Source: Mycogone perniciosa
Taxonomy: Eukaryota; Ascomycota; Sordariomycetes; Hypocreales; Hypocreaceae
DNA length: 64,000 nt
Direction: 5' to 3'
Assembly: GCA_025331125.1 (NCBI GenBank)
Contig: JAOALB010000178.1
Span: 34,539-98,538, forward strand
The position numbers and the translations under genes were made by a program. Positions 48,342 through 61,370 of the stretch are shown here, piece by piece. Positions within the stretch are counted from its first letter, which is position 1, and each line of letters begins with the position of its first letter. The notes under the pieces were generated by a model. It searched no databases, was not told the DNA's origin, and saw nothing but the letters and a program-made list of their open reading frames with translations.

Positions 48342-51300
48342 TATTAATAAATTTTATTTAAAGGGCTATTAAAAATCCTAAACAATATTGTAAATATATC
48401 CGCTATAGTATCCTCTTTTAATAACCTTAACACTCTGCCCTTTATTTTACCTCTTTATTAAAGGCAGGATAATAATAAAGATAATAATATAAGTAAAAGT
48501 AAAAATAAAAATAAAGTTAATAAAATAAAATAACTTTATATTTATATAAAAAAAGCCTTTTAATATATAAAAGCTAATTATATAAAATAAGAATAATATT
48601 ATTAATATTTAATTGCTAAAAACGCTAAACTTTAATAAATAATTTACTAATAGTAAATAACTATTATAAATTTACAAAATTAAGCCTTACCTGCTCTAAA
48701 CCTTATATTAAACTATAAAAGGAATTGACCTTTAAGGGACTTAAAAGAGTTACTTAAAATACAGCCCTTTAAACCCTTTAATAAAAGTATTATAGTATTT
48801 TAACTATTTTTTATTTAATTATATAACTATTTTATTAACTTTTTAATTAACTTTAATATAGAGATTAATAAAGTCCTTTTAGCTGTTAAATAACTTAAAG
48901 GAAATACCTTAAAATAATTTAAATTTATTTAAAGGGATTTTTTTAATAATAAAAGTAAAGCTAATTAGCAGATATAGTTTATATTGCCTAGCTATAATTA
49001 ATTTAAAGAAAAATCAAAGAATATCTTTAATAATATTAATAAAAAAGATACTATAGAAAATAAATTTATAAATTTAGTTTAAAAAGGGAAATACTTTATT
49101 TATACTATATACTTTAAGAATTATACTTTTAAGGTTAAATAAGGAAACTTTACTTTTATTAAATAGTTTTATAATAAATTTAAACTAAAAGTTAAAAGGG
49201 AAGCTTATAAGTTTTTTTATAATAAAAGTATTATTAAGTTTATTAAAAAATATATAAATATAAATAATTTACTTTATGAATTTTATTTAAATATAAAAAA
49301 GAATAATAGTAATCTAAATAAATTTATAAATATTAAAGATATATAAATTAAAGTAAGAAATAATAAAAATATATTACTAGCTTTAATAATAAAAGATTTA
49401 TTTAGATAGATTTAAACGCTATTTAAAAGGGAAAGGTAAAGGTTATTTATTATAATTATAATAAATTAAAATATATTTTAAAGGATTATAAAGCTTTATA
49501 AAAGCTAAAAATTAATAAAGTTTAAAAGCCTATATTAAAATTTAAATAAAAAGTTAATATGGTTTTGAAAACTATTAATTATATATTATTTAGCTAGACT
49601 ATATACTATAATAATATCTGCTTTATTTATAAATGTAATAAAAATAAAAGCAGATAATACTTTAAATAACCTAGAAGAATATTTATAATAAATTAAAGGG
49701 GATATTAATTAAAATTTAAATCTTTAACTTTTAGAGATATTTTTAAGGAAAATAAGGTAAATAGGTATTTATTATATTTAGATAGTTTAATAGAATAAAA
49801 CCTAGACTTTAGCTATATTAAATTAAATAAATATAATAGTATTTTAAATAAATAAATAATTATTATAATTAACTATTAATATTTTAATTAAATTACTATA
49901 AGCAGTAAAAGATAAATTAATAGCAGTAACTTTAATAATAAAGATAAAAATAACCTTTTATAATATAGACGATTACTATATAGTACTATACTTTTAAAAC
50001 TAGAAAATATATTACCTATAAATAGTAACCTTAAAGGTAAATTAAATAAATACTATTTAGATTTAATTAAAAGAGTTGCTATAAGTATATAGTAAAATAG
50101 AATAAACCTATACCTATATTAATAGCTTTATATATAAAATAAAACTAATAATAAAATAGCTATTAAAGCTATTTTAATTACTTTAACTATATATAAAAAG
50201 TTTATATATTTTTATATATAAAAAGACTATACTGTAAATAACTTTATTTATATAAAATACTATATTATATCTTAAATTACCTGTATTATATATAGGTATA
50301 TAATATACTTTTCAAAAAATTGAAGTATAATATATTTTTAATTAAAATTTTATTTTACCTTATAAAATAAGTATAGGATTATCATACTTTTAAAGAATAG
50401 GTTATAACTATATAGTATTAAAACTTTAAAATTATTATTATTAAACTAGATATTAAAACTTTAAAGAAATATTCTTAGCTATAAAAACATAAAGGATATA
50501 AGTCTAAAAAATATTATATTTACTATTAAAAGAAATTAATAAAATAGTATTTCCGCTATAATAAAAGGTTAAAGTATAATTAATAATATTATTTAAAGTA
50601 TAATAGTTTAAGGTATATTATTTATAAATAAAATAAGTTAAGGGATTAGTATATATAATAAGCTAATAATAGTTTATATTTATTATTAAACTATATATAT
50701 TGCTAAAAGGATAAATATATTATTTATTTATAAGAAAAACTTTAAGCATAATAAATATAAAAGTATATAAAATATAAACTTACTTTAAAAGATAAAGAGA
50801 TTAATTAGATTATAAAAGAGCTGCATTAAAACCAGTTTAACCTTTTTACTTATAAAAAAACTGCCTATAATAAAAAAAAGTAGTATTTACTTTAAAAAAC
50901 CTTAATTCATTATAAAATCTATATAAAAAGAAAAGAATTAAGAAATAATTAATATTATTTATAAAAGGGCTATAAAGTAATAATTAATAAATTATATCTT
51001 TTAAAATATTAAATAATATAAGTAATAAAACAGATATATTATATTTTAAATTAAAGATAATAGTTAAAGGATATTAGCTATATATATTAATAGATAGTAA
51101 AGTAATAGGTAATTTTATTATACCTATAATTGTAAATTAGTTATAGTTACTTTAAAAAAAGAAAACTAAATTATATTAATTTTATTAAGTAGAAAAAAAA
51201 GCCTTTATATATAATAATAGATAGGTTAAGCGAAAGATTAATTATTTTAAGTTTAAGATTGCTAAATGCAAAGGAGTAGTTCCTTGTAATATAGCAAATA

Positions 51301-54300
51301 GTAATAGGTATAATATTATTTTTAGTTATCTTTAATTAAGATATAATAACCCTGATATCGACTGGGAAAATAGCTAGCTTTATTAGCGCAATAATAAAGC
51401 TTCTTTAATAATTAAAGGTATTAGAAAAGATTTAGCTGTAGGGCAGAAATTTTAAAATATAAAACCTTTGAGTATATTAAAAAAAAGAATTAAAAAGGGT
51501 ACTTTTAATTTAATTATAGAAATAATTTACGTAAAAGTAAAACTTAAATAAAGTAAAGGAAAAAATAAATAAATTTAAAATATAATTACTTTTTTATAAA
51601 AAATATTTAATAATATTAAAAAAATACTTAAAATAAAAAGCTTTAAAATAGCAGTATTATTAAAACGGCTATAAAATATCCTTAAAGAATACTAGAAATA
51701 TAAGAAACTATTTAAAGAAATATTTAAGATAAAACTATTAAAATACAGTTAATAAGATTATATAATTAAGCTTAAAAACAATATAAGCATTACCTTTTAT
51801 AAAATTTTTAATTTAAATAAAAAAAAGCTTAAAAGCCTATATAATTATTTAAATAATATATTAGCTAAAAGGTATATTTAACCCTTTTTATTAAAAGTAT
51901 ACTACTTTATTATATTTATATTAAAGAAAAGAGGTAAATTATAGTTAATTATAAACTTTTAATAGTTTAATAAAGCTACTATTAAAAATAAAACTCTATT
52001 ACTATTAATTATAGAATTACAGGATAGGCTATATAAGAAAGAGTAGTTTACAGTATTAAATCTTAAAGGCGTTTATAACTTTATTTAAATTAAAGAAGGA
52101 TATAAATAGATAACTGCATTTTAAATTAAATATAGCTTATTTAAATATTTAGTTATACTTTTCAGCTTTATTAATGCCCCTATAATATTTTAAAAGATAA
52201 TTAATAATATATTAAAGGAATACTTTAATATCTGTATAGTTATTTACTTAAATAATATTTTAATTTTTTTAAATACTTTTAAACAATATAAAAAATATAT
52301 TTATAAAGTATTATAAATACTATAAAATATTAAACTATTTATAGAATTTAAGAAATATAAATTCTATATATAGAAAGTTACTTTTTTAAAATATATTATT
52401 ACTTTTAAAGAAATTTATATAAATGTATTAAAAGTATAAATAAATAAAAACTAGCCTGTATTTATAATAGTTAAAGAAGTTTAAAGCTTTTTAAGATTTA
52501 TTAACTACTATTAATAATTTATTAAAAGCTATAAAAAGATTATATAAACTCTTTATAAATTTATTAAAAAGGATTAAAACTTTTTATAAATATTAAATAT
52601 ATAAAAAGCCTTTAATAAATTTAAGCAGTCTATTTTAGAAAAATATATATTTATTATATTTAATTTATTTCAAGAAATAGAAGTTAAAATAAATGGTTTT
52701 AATTTTATTATAAAAGCTCAATTTAATTAAAAGGATAAAAATAATAAATTATACTTTATTGCCTTTATTTTTAAATATTATATAGCGCAGAATTAAATTA
52801 TTTAATATATAATAAAGAATTCTTTACTATTATATTTGCATTTAAAAAATAGCAATACTATTTATTAAAAGGAATATATAAAGTTAAAGTATATATTAAT
52901 TATAAAAATATTATATATTTTATTATAGTTCAATAACCTTTTAAAAGGCAGATTTAGTATATAAAGTACCTATTAGAATTTAATAATATTTTAATTTAGT
53001 AAAAAGGATTTAGGAATAAATAAATAAATATACTTACTAGATAAATAAACTATAATTTAAAAAAGATTAAATATATTAAGCAGATTTTAAAATAAACCTT
53101 TAAAGGATACTATTAATAAATAGTATCTTAAGCTATATATAAAGTATTTAATACTAATATTATACTTTAATATATTAAAGAGTATTATATTATTTAAAAC
53201 AGTAATAGATTCTTAAAAGATATAGAGTATAATAATAAAGGAACTTAATAATAAAATAGAAAGATTTAAATTTTAAATAAACTTTAAAAGAATATAGTTA
53301 TAGAAGTTTCTTAATATTTAATATATAGATATAAAGGTATTTATAAAACCTATAAATTGGTTTAAAGGTATTTTAAATTTTAAAGATTTAGAAAAATAAT
53401 ACAAAATGTTATTTTTTACTATATAACTTATAAGATAGTTAAAACTTTAAAATATAAACTATACAGTAAACTTTAACTTTTATTAGTATTAAAATAACTA
53501 TAAATGTTAATTTTATTAGATTTTATTATTAAATTATTATTATTTATTAAATTAAAAATAAAGATTAAATATAATAGTATTTTAATAATTATAAATTAAT
53601 TTTTAAAATGGTTTTATTTTTTTTATATAAAAAAGTAATAGATATAAAAATATTAGTTAATATATTCTTAAAATTTATTGCAGTTAATTATATAATTCTA
53701 GCTAAAATTATTTTTAATAAAGGATTAACCTTTACGTTTAAATTCTAGTAAATATTTATAAATTAGCTAGGCATAAATTATACGCTTTATACTGCCTATT
53801 ATTCATAAATAAATAGATAAATAGAATATATTAATTAGGTTATTAAAGCTTATTTAAACAGTTATATTAACTTTAATTAAAATAATTAAATAAAAAAGCT
53901 ATTAATTATATAAATATTCTATAATAGTAATATTGTAAAGTTAAATAGACTTAGCTTCATATATATTAATTATAGTTTTATACTAGATATATATAAAGCA
54001 TTAAAGAAAGGCTTATATATCGATAAAGTATAAATTAAAGCTAAAGATATAAAGCAGTTATATAAAGAAATATAAAGATACTTTTACTTTATATAAAAAA
54101 AACAAAAAAGTATATTAATAAATATAAATTAAAAGGATTAATCTTTAAAGAAAAAGATATAGTTTACTTATACTATTATTTATTAAAAAAAAGGCTATAA
54201 ATATTGAAATAATATAATAAAATAATAAATTAAATTTTAAGAAACTTAAACTTTATTTAATTAAAAAGGTTATTTTAAAAGTTACTTATAAATTTATATT

Positions 54301-54533
54301 ATTAAATAGTATTTAAATTTATTTAATATTTTATATTTTACTATTTAAAAAGGTATTATAAAGTAAATCCAAAAATAAATTAATTATAGACTTAATTAAG
54401 GTTTTATTAATTAAAGAAAACTATAAAGTTAAAGAAATTAAAGCTATAAAAATAAAAGATAATAAATGCTAGTATTTAATAAAGTAGAAAGGTTATAGAG
54501 AGGAATATAACTTTTAAGAACCTAAAGAATACT

Positions 54534-54870
54534 TTAAGCACTTTTAGATAACTGATTAATAATTTTACTAAAATCTTAATTTACTAATAATAGATTAAGC
54601 AGCCTAAAAGCAGTTTAGTTAATTATATTAGCAGCCTTAAAAGAATATATATTAATAGCAGCCTCTATTTTACAATATTTAGCCCTATCCAGCTTATTTA
54701 TATTTCTTAACTTAAAATTTACTATCTTTACCCTTTCTATTATTAATGCCTTATACTAGGTATAAAGGCAAGTTAATTGCGCTAAAGCTTTAAAAGACTT
54801 GCAATGCAATTCTATTAATTTAAGCTTTATCTTTTATTCCTGCGCCTTTAATTGCTTATACTTTAAAGTA
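54534..54870 (-). pseudogene. Antisense coiled-coil frame of element D (degraded)
   Basis: Reverse-strand frame ending at 54534-54536, directly beyond the chromodomain. It reads 'KYKQLKAQE', 'KIKLKLIELHCKSFKALAQL', 'YKALIIERVKIVNFKLRNI' and 'NKLDRAKYCKIEAAINIY', with leucine/charged heptads throughout. The interruptions are TAA/TAG at places fitting Gln, Trp or Arg codons. Homologous frames occur in A and A' but not in B, where a cysteine-cluster protein occupies the same place. The N-terminal part upstream of 54870 is not resolved. Function unknown. Confidence 0.55.
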
Positions 54871-55261
54871 ATCTAAAATATTAAAGAAATTAAAAAAAAA
54901 AAAATACAATAAAAGAAAAGCACTTATAAATACTTACTAATACCCTAAAACTATTATAAAAGCGCCCCTATTAAATATACTCTTAATATTAAAATACTTT
55001 ATCTATTATTTTATAAATATAACTATAAAAATAATAATATAAATAAAGTATAATTTCAAAACCTAGCTTTTTAATAAAAGATATAAAGGCTAAACGCTAA
55101 ACGGTCTTTAAAGAATAAGCCTTTTTAATATAACTTATATTATTAATACTATATATTTAAAAAGGGAAAAGAAAAAGAATATTATATTTATAAAGGGAGG
55201 AATAGTATTTATATACAATAGGCAAGGTTTTAGGGATAAGACTATTAAAAGGGGGACATTA

Positions 55262-55661
55262 TATTATAACTTAACCCTTTTATAACCATATAAAAGGTCT
55301 AGCGCAGTATATACCCTGGAAAAATAATAGAATAACTGTTTAATTAAAGAGGATTACTTAGATTACCGTAAACTATAGATTACTTGGATTATAGAATATA
55401 AGTTAAGGTAATCTAATATAACTGTAATCTATATATAATTTAAGGATATTTATAATATATCTCCTTTATATATATATAACTAGCTTATCACTTATTTAAT
55501 ATAGTTACTTAAATAGGCATTAATATAACCATTTACTAAAACCACCTGTTCTATAGAATTGTAACTACGTTATCCTATTTAGTATTTATCCCTAACCTCT
55601 CTGTTAATATAAACCCTGTAAACCTTGGTTTAACTGTTAAGAAATAACCCGGATCGTTACA
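55262..55661 (+). repeat. 3' LTR of element D (400 bp)
   Basis: 'tattataacttaaccc' to 'ccggatcgttaca'; the right flank is CTAAG (55662-55666). Confidence 0.92.
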
Positions 55662-55666
55662 CTAAG

Positions 55667-57790
55667 TAGTTATTACTCTTTGATTTCCTTACCTTTTCCT
55701 AGCTATAGCACTTAATTATATTAATATTATATAGTATTTATTTAAATTAAAAGGCAACAATAGCTATTATTACCTATTTTATTAATAAAATTCAGAAATA
55801 TCAATAGATTATTTTTATATTATAGTTAAAGTTTCATATTTATATAACGAAAATTTTGTATTTATATGATATAATACTATTATTAAAAAGGGTTTTATTA
55901 AGAGTTTATTTTAATAAAGTAAATAACTTTAATAAATAGTTAAGGAAAGTAATAAAATAATATAATATATTTACATCTTTCATAATATTAAGTAGAAAGT
56001 TATAATTTATTAAAAATAATAATATATAATAGAATCTAAAATCTTTAATAATTAATTAAGCGTTTTTTAAATAATAGTAAATTAAAAGATTCTTTATTAA
56101 CAGTTAAGTTAAAGAGTATTTAATCTTTATTTTTAGAAAGGTTTTATTAATTATTTAAAGTATTAACCTTAATATTTAAATTTATAGAATACATCTATCA
56201 AAATGAAAAAAAAGACATTTTATATTAATAGTAGCTTTAAATTTAATAAATATCTTTAAGTTAATTTTCTTTAATTAAATATTATTAATTCAACTTAATA
56301 GTAGATATTATTAAAGTAAATACTTTTACTATTTAATAAATTAACTTTAAATTCTTTTATAATTTTAAGTATAGCTATTAATTATAAAAGACCTTTTAAT
56401 TAAAATAAGTTAATAAAATTATTATCAAGGCTATAAATAAATTTAATAATATTTAAAATATTATAGTATTTATAAAATTATATATAATAAAGTATAATTA
56501 TTATTAAAAGACTATATCTGTAAGTAAAATAAAACTTATAGTAAAATTATTAATAATTATTAAAGAATAAAACTTTATAGTGGCTTTATTTAATAAACTT
56601 AAGTATTTATTAAATAGTTAAAGTTACTTTAATTAATTAATTAAACAATTAAATATATTACCTAGATTTTATTTATTTAGTTAAAATACTTTACTATTTA
56701 ATATCTAGGATAGCCGTAGCTAAATAACTTTAGGAATTATTTATATAGACTTTTATAAGAGATATAAAGCAATATAATAAGGGATATAACCCCTTTTTAT
56801 CCCTTTCTTCCTTCCTTCTTTATCTGCATTTTTATATATTATAAAGATTAATGCAAATTACTTTCTAGTAGGTCTAATAATAAAGTAAAAACTTTCTGGA
56901 AGTCGGTATCCTTAACAATAAGCTTAACCTTTTTACAATATAAGGCAAGCACTAAGCTATTTTACTTTTATAGGTTACCTATTTTTTATCTTTAATAAAA
57001 TAAAAAAGCTTAACTATTATCATTTTTAAATAATATATAGTTAACTATCAATTATCTTTAATATAAATATATTATAAAATACTTTCTATTAACTATTATT
57101 ATATATTTTATTACAGCCTATAACTATTTATAGTTTTATATAAAAAATATAACCTTTAAACATTCAATTAAAACTTATTATCGGCTTAAAACATCTTAAA
57201 ATCTAAAGAAAAAGTTCTTAATAAAAATAATTATACTTTAAAGCTAAATAATTTCAATTCTTATTTTAAGGCCTATAAAGATATATATAGTACTAGGCTA
57301 CATTATTATATTACTAGCAATATAATCTTTCATTTTAAATAGCAACCTAACCTTAACCAAATCTATTAAATAAGGCTACTATTAAGTCTTTTCTTTAAGT
57401 TATATCTATAATATATTTATTATGATATTTATAATATAAATCTATATTAAACTATATAAACTATAATTATATACTTAAATATTTATACCTTTTTATAAAT
57501 TTAAAATAAAAAACTTAACAAAAAGGTATATATATTACTTTATATTAATAATAACTTATATAATCTAAGGGTTAATAGTTTATTTAACTAAATTAAACAG
57601 TATACATTTTCTTTATATTTACTTTATATACATACATATATATGTATATATATATATAATTCTTATTTATACTATATTTAATTAAATCTATTAAATACTT
57701 TTATTTATAGACTTAATTGTTCTGATAAATAAAAGGCTTTAGACTTAATAACTTATTTAATAGATTTGTTTGATTGCTTTAATCGGGATG
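55667..57790. other. Old RIP-degraded repeat DNA, unassigned
   Basis: About 2.1 kb of very AT-rich sequence with stops in all frames. It was contiguous with 47325-47941 before D inserted. A 'cccctttttatccctttcttcc' style pyrimidine run near 56790-56820 recalls the modules at 16.8-18.6 kb. A TA/TG-rich run lies at 57630-57660. Nothing else can be assigned. Confidence 0.45.
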
Positions 57791-57860
57791 TTATACTAAG
57801 CGAAAGTTTGATGTTTGATAACTAATCAAGCCGCCAAGTATAACGAAGAACCCCAGCATA

Positions 57861-58034
57861 TTATTCTTTAATCGAGGAAGCTACGTCGGTGGGCGAAGGT
57901 CGTGTTGAAACCCACTGCCGGGTCTTGTCAATGTCTTCGATCTTGATGATCTTCTTATCAGGACTTTCTTTAACCTTTTGCTTCTTTCTAGGCTTCTGAG
58001 TCTCTATTTGATGCTCTAGTAGTTTGATAGTGCG
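57861..58034 (-). pseudogene. Lysine-rich C-terminal coding relic
   Basis: 57 open codons follow an in-frame TAA (58035-58037) and end with TAA at 57861-57863. The sequence looks coding: 'KPRKKQKVKESPDKK' (a basic nuclear-localisation-like run), then 'IKIEDIDKTRQWVSTRP' and 'DVASSIKE'. No start or upstream exon is identified. It lies 3' of, and on the same strand as, the hydrolase gene, at the edge of the AT-rich tract. It may be the surviving end of a gene or of a transposase; the family is not recognised. Confidence 0.3.
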
Positions 58035-58213
58035 TTACCTCCATTACCTCATTGTTTTAATCGTCAATTCTCTTCCGAATCTAACGTTATGTGACAGATA
58101 GATCAACTTCTGATATGCTATATACGTTATGTAACAGAGATCACTTTCCTATGAGGATGTTATGTTGTTTGCTCTTACAATATTGTCTGTTCCATTCACT
58201 CTTTCAACTATCC

Positions 58214-59330
58214 TTAGACTTTATCAACTTCCTGCAGATAACCCAGTACCTTCTCAACAAGCAACATTCGAGGCTCAGCTTGATCATCATTGCTCAATGC
58301 ATGAGAAGCGCCAGGTATGACCCCACTGTGGACTTCATCCCATATCTGGGTTTCTCCGTTATGATCAGTCGAATTCTTCCACCTCAATAATAATTTCTCC
58401 TTGTCAACCCAATCTGGAACGGACTGATCCGCCCCCGACATTAAAACCATCAACTTGTGCTTCAACAGTCCCTGCTGTTTGATCCTTCCAAAAGTCTTTC
58501 CCAGCTGCTCCTCGTTTAGGTCTGAACTAAACAGGTCATCCTCCCCGGGTGATTCGGGACTTTCCGGACTGACGAGGCTCAAAAATCTTCGACAGCTGAC
58601 TGGAGTGTTGGATGGATAACCAATCTGAGAGGTCATAGATAAAGGTAGCAGAGTATCAGAGGAGCTACCGTTGTGGACAGCTTCCTTTGCCATGGCTTCC
58701 AACTTCTCATAAACTGTTCGGACCTCGTTTGGCGATTTGCCCCCAATTCCGTGATGTAAGACCCAGAGTATCGCTTCCCTGTCAGACACGGGTGCTTGCA
58801 TAATTGCCCCATTTATCGCCAGACGTTCAACATGCTGAAGATCAGAATCAAATGCCGGAGTGCTTGTGTGGGGATTTGGTCGATGCAAGTAATGCAGCAC
58901 ACACTGACTTCCAGTAGAATGGCCCATAAGCACAACCTTGCCGCTGCCGAATTTGGCATTCTTGTAGTCTTTTATATATCTTATACATTGAGCAATCTCA
59001 TCCGTGTCTCTATCAAGGTGCCCAAGACCCCATGCTTGATAGGAGGATGTGAGGTTGAGTGTGAAGAGCGACCATTCTGTTGGCTGCAGTGCGCGTACGA
59101 GATCAGCTGTATAGGATGTTGTTGCAAGGCCATCTCCCAGACCTCCAATGAAAAGAAGACTGTGTGGTTGGCGAATGGTATTGGAAGTATATTCGAACGT
59201 GACGAGAGTCTCCGTCTAAATACCGCATCAATCAGGATTTTGTTGATAGCTAATAGGTAAGAAAATAGAAACTTACATAGTGATGTAAAATACCTGGAAG
59301 CCCCGCCTTAGGCCAGAATTTGGAGTACAT
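58214..59330 (-). CDS. Alpha/beta hydrolase of the DUF1749 / fusarinine C esterase (SidJ) type, two exons
   Basis: Gene model by splice reading. Exon 1 is 59330-59277 (ATG at 59328-59330, 18 codons). The intron is 59276-59216 (61 bp, GTAAGT...CTGAT...TAG). Exon 2 is 59215-58214. The junction is in phase and gives a 351-aa protein. The N-terminus carries 'GLPGILHHYTETLVTFEY' across the intron and 'HSLLFIGGLGDGL' at about 36-48 (oxyanion-side strand). The nucleophile elbow is 'LMGHSTGSQ' with Ser118. Candidate acid Asp281 is in 'SGADQSVPD' and His323 in 'PGASHALS'. The order and spacing of the triad and the length suit the DUF1749 family. Characterised members hydrolyse fusarinine-type siderophores for intracellular iron release. 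No other siderophore gene is in the window, so substrate is inferred only. An upstream ATG at 59340 meets a stop at once. Confidence 0.88.
59216..59276 (-). other. Intron of the SidJ-like gene
   Basis: 61 bp, donor GTAAGT, branch-like CTGAT 18-22 bases before the acceptor, acceptor TAG. Without removal, the reading frame upstream of 59215 meets a stop immediately. Confidence 0.85.
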
Positions 59331-59774
59331 TTTGGAACATGGACGGGAACCCAATATTCAGATAACTGGTATCAATAGAAGATTGTTAAGAATGAAGAGA
59401 ATCTCAGGTAGTATATTCGGATAATGTCACCGCCTTGATGACACAGGATCGTTGAATCCCTCGTGCCACCGACATCGGTTTTACGTATTATCCGCGAGTT
59501 ATGCTCGGAATATAAAGTATGACCGGCAAGTCCGAGCTAGTGGGACGGAGAATCTTGGGGCCAATTAGGTCAATCCTAGGGTTGACCAACCAATTCAAGT
59601 TGACATCTCAGTAAAATTGCAAGCCTTGCAAGTTGCACAATAATATATACTTATCGCCAGAGTGTAAACTAGTATCTAGGTACTTATTAGTATTTACACT
59701 ACATCTGCCTAGCAGGGCGCCTAATTATATATATAGTCAAACACTAAAAAGAAATTAAAGGAATAGTTAATAGG
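59331..59774. other. Intergenic, upstream of the SidJ-like gene
   Basis: Normal composition, promoter side of the hydrolase gene. An 8-bp inverted repeat 'agtgtaaa'/'tttacact' with an inner partial match lies at about 59660-59700. No gene. It ends where the LTR of element F begins. Confidence 0.5.
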
Positions 59775-60163
59775 TGTCACGACCCGACTATATCAAAGAC
59801 CTGGTTACGGGATCACAGTAGAACGTCAAAGCCTTCGACTAGTTATCGATAGATTATAACTGCAAGCGTAATCCTATAAAAAAGATTAGTGTATAGAACT
59901 ATAATCCAGGATTACTAGGATTATTATAATCTAAATAATCTAAATATATTTACTATATATCTCCTTTATGTATAAAATTAAAGAAATTATAATTATTAAA
60001 TGTAGTTATTGAAATAATTATTAATTTATTGCATTTATTAAAATTACCCATTTTATAAAATTATAATTATATTACGTTATTCAATATTTATCTTTAAGCT
60101 CTTTATTAATATAAAGCCTATAAACTTTCATTTATCTTATAAAAATTAACCTAGATTATTATA
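59775..60163 (+). repeat. LTR of element F with a third U3 variant (389 bp)
   Basis: Begins TGTCACGACCCGAC and ends GATTATTATA. The first ~160 bp ('ctggttacgggatcacag', 'cgactagttatcgatag') match neither type A nor type B. From 'tatatctcctttatg' onward it is homologous to both. Confidence 0.8.
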
Positions 60164-61370
60164 TATTAATAACTTTTATTTAAAAGGCTATTAAAAACTT
60201 TACGTAATATTATAAATATATATACTATAGTATTTTTGTTTAATAATTTTAATACTTTACCATTTATTTAACTTTGTTACTAAAAGTAATAGAATAATAA
60301 AGATAATAATATAAGTAAAAGTAAAGATAAAAATAAAGTAAATAAAATAGAATAACACTATATTAATATAAGAAATGCCTTTTAATATATAAAAGTTAAT
60401 TAAATAAAATAAAACTAATATTATTAATATTTAATTATTAAAAATATTAAAGTTTAATAAATAGTTTATTAATAATAAATAATTATTATAGGTCTATAGA
60501 ATTAAGCTTTATTTACTTTAAACTTTATACTATACTTTAAAAGGAATTAACCTTTTAAAGATTAAAAAAGAGTACTTAAAATATAGCCTTTTAAGCCTTT
60601 AAATAAAAGTATAATAGCAGTTTAATTACTTTTTACTTAATTATATAATTATTTTATTTCTTTTGTAATAAATTTTAATATAGAGATTAAGAAAGTTTTT
60701 TTAATTATTAAAGAATTTGCAGGTAATGGCTTAAAGTAATTTAAGTTTATTTAAAGGCATTTCTTTAATAATAAAAGTAAAGCTAATAAATAAATCTAAT
60801 TTATATTTACTAGTTACAATTAATTAAAAGAGAAATTAAAAAGTATTTATAATAATATAAATAAAGGATATATTATAAAAGATAAATTTATAAATTGAAT
60901 TTAAAAAGGAAAATACTTTAATTATACTATGTATATTAAAAGCTATACTTTTAAAACTAAATAAGAAAATTCTACTTTTATTAAATACATTTATTATAAG
61001 TTTAAATTAAAAGTTAAAAGAAAAGCTTATAGAGTTTTTAAAAATAAAGGTATAATTAAATTTATTAAAGGATATATAAATATAAATAATTTACTTTATA
61101 AACTTTATTTAAATATAAAATAATAATAATAACTGTTTAAATAGATTTATAGATATGGAAAATATATAAATTAAAGTAAAAAGTAATAAAAATATATTAT
61201 TAGCTCTAATAAGGAAAGGTTAAATTAAATAAATTTAAATATTATTGAAAAAGAAAAGTAAAACCTATTTATTATAATTATAAGAAATTGGAATACTTTT
61301 TAAAAGACTATAAAGTCTTAAAAAAAGCTAGAAACTAATAAACTTTAAAAGCCTATAATAAATTTAATAA
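59775..61370 (+). mobile_element. Chromovirus F, 5' fragment (LTR and gag)
   Basis: A 389-bp LTR (59775-60163) is followed by leader and gag, collinear with A, B, D and E. A knuckle remnant lies near 61265-61305 ('CLL-L-EIGILFKRL-S'-like, strongly degraded). The copy ends at about 61370, before protease, where unrelated degraded DNA begins. Heavy RIP. Confidence 0.8.

Larger units (their letters stand above)
47942..55661 (+). mobile_element. Chromovirus D, full-length (7720 bp), RIP-degraded
   Basis: 400-bp type-A LTRs lie at 47942-48341 and 55262-55661, with target duplication CTAAG (47937-47941 and 55662-55666). Plus-strand remnants: gag knuckle (about 49440-49495), protease (about 51075-51125), RT (about 52025-52275), RNase H (about 52680-53010), integrase (about 53150-54200), and chromodomain at about 54440-54515 ('KDNKC.YLIK.KGYREEYNF.EP'). 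A convergent antisense coiled-coil frame follows, then the polypurine tract (55247-55256). Heavier RIP than in B. The structure is complete but coding is dead. Confidence 0.92.

Noticed and set aside
57600..57665. Possible CRISPR, telomere or satellite signal
   Set aside because: Only a short TA/TG-rich simple stretch; there are no regularly spaced repeats anywhere in the window.
58796..59260. 154-codon plus-strand frame
   Set aside because: Antisense shadow of the SidJ-like coding exon; cysteine-rich product without a domain.
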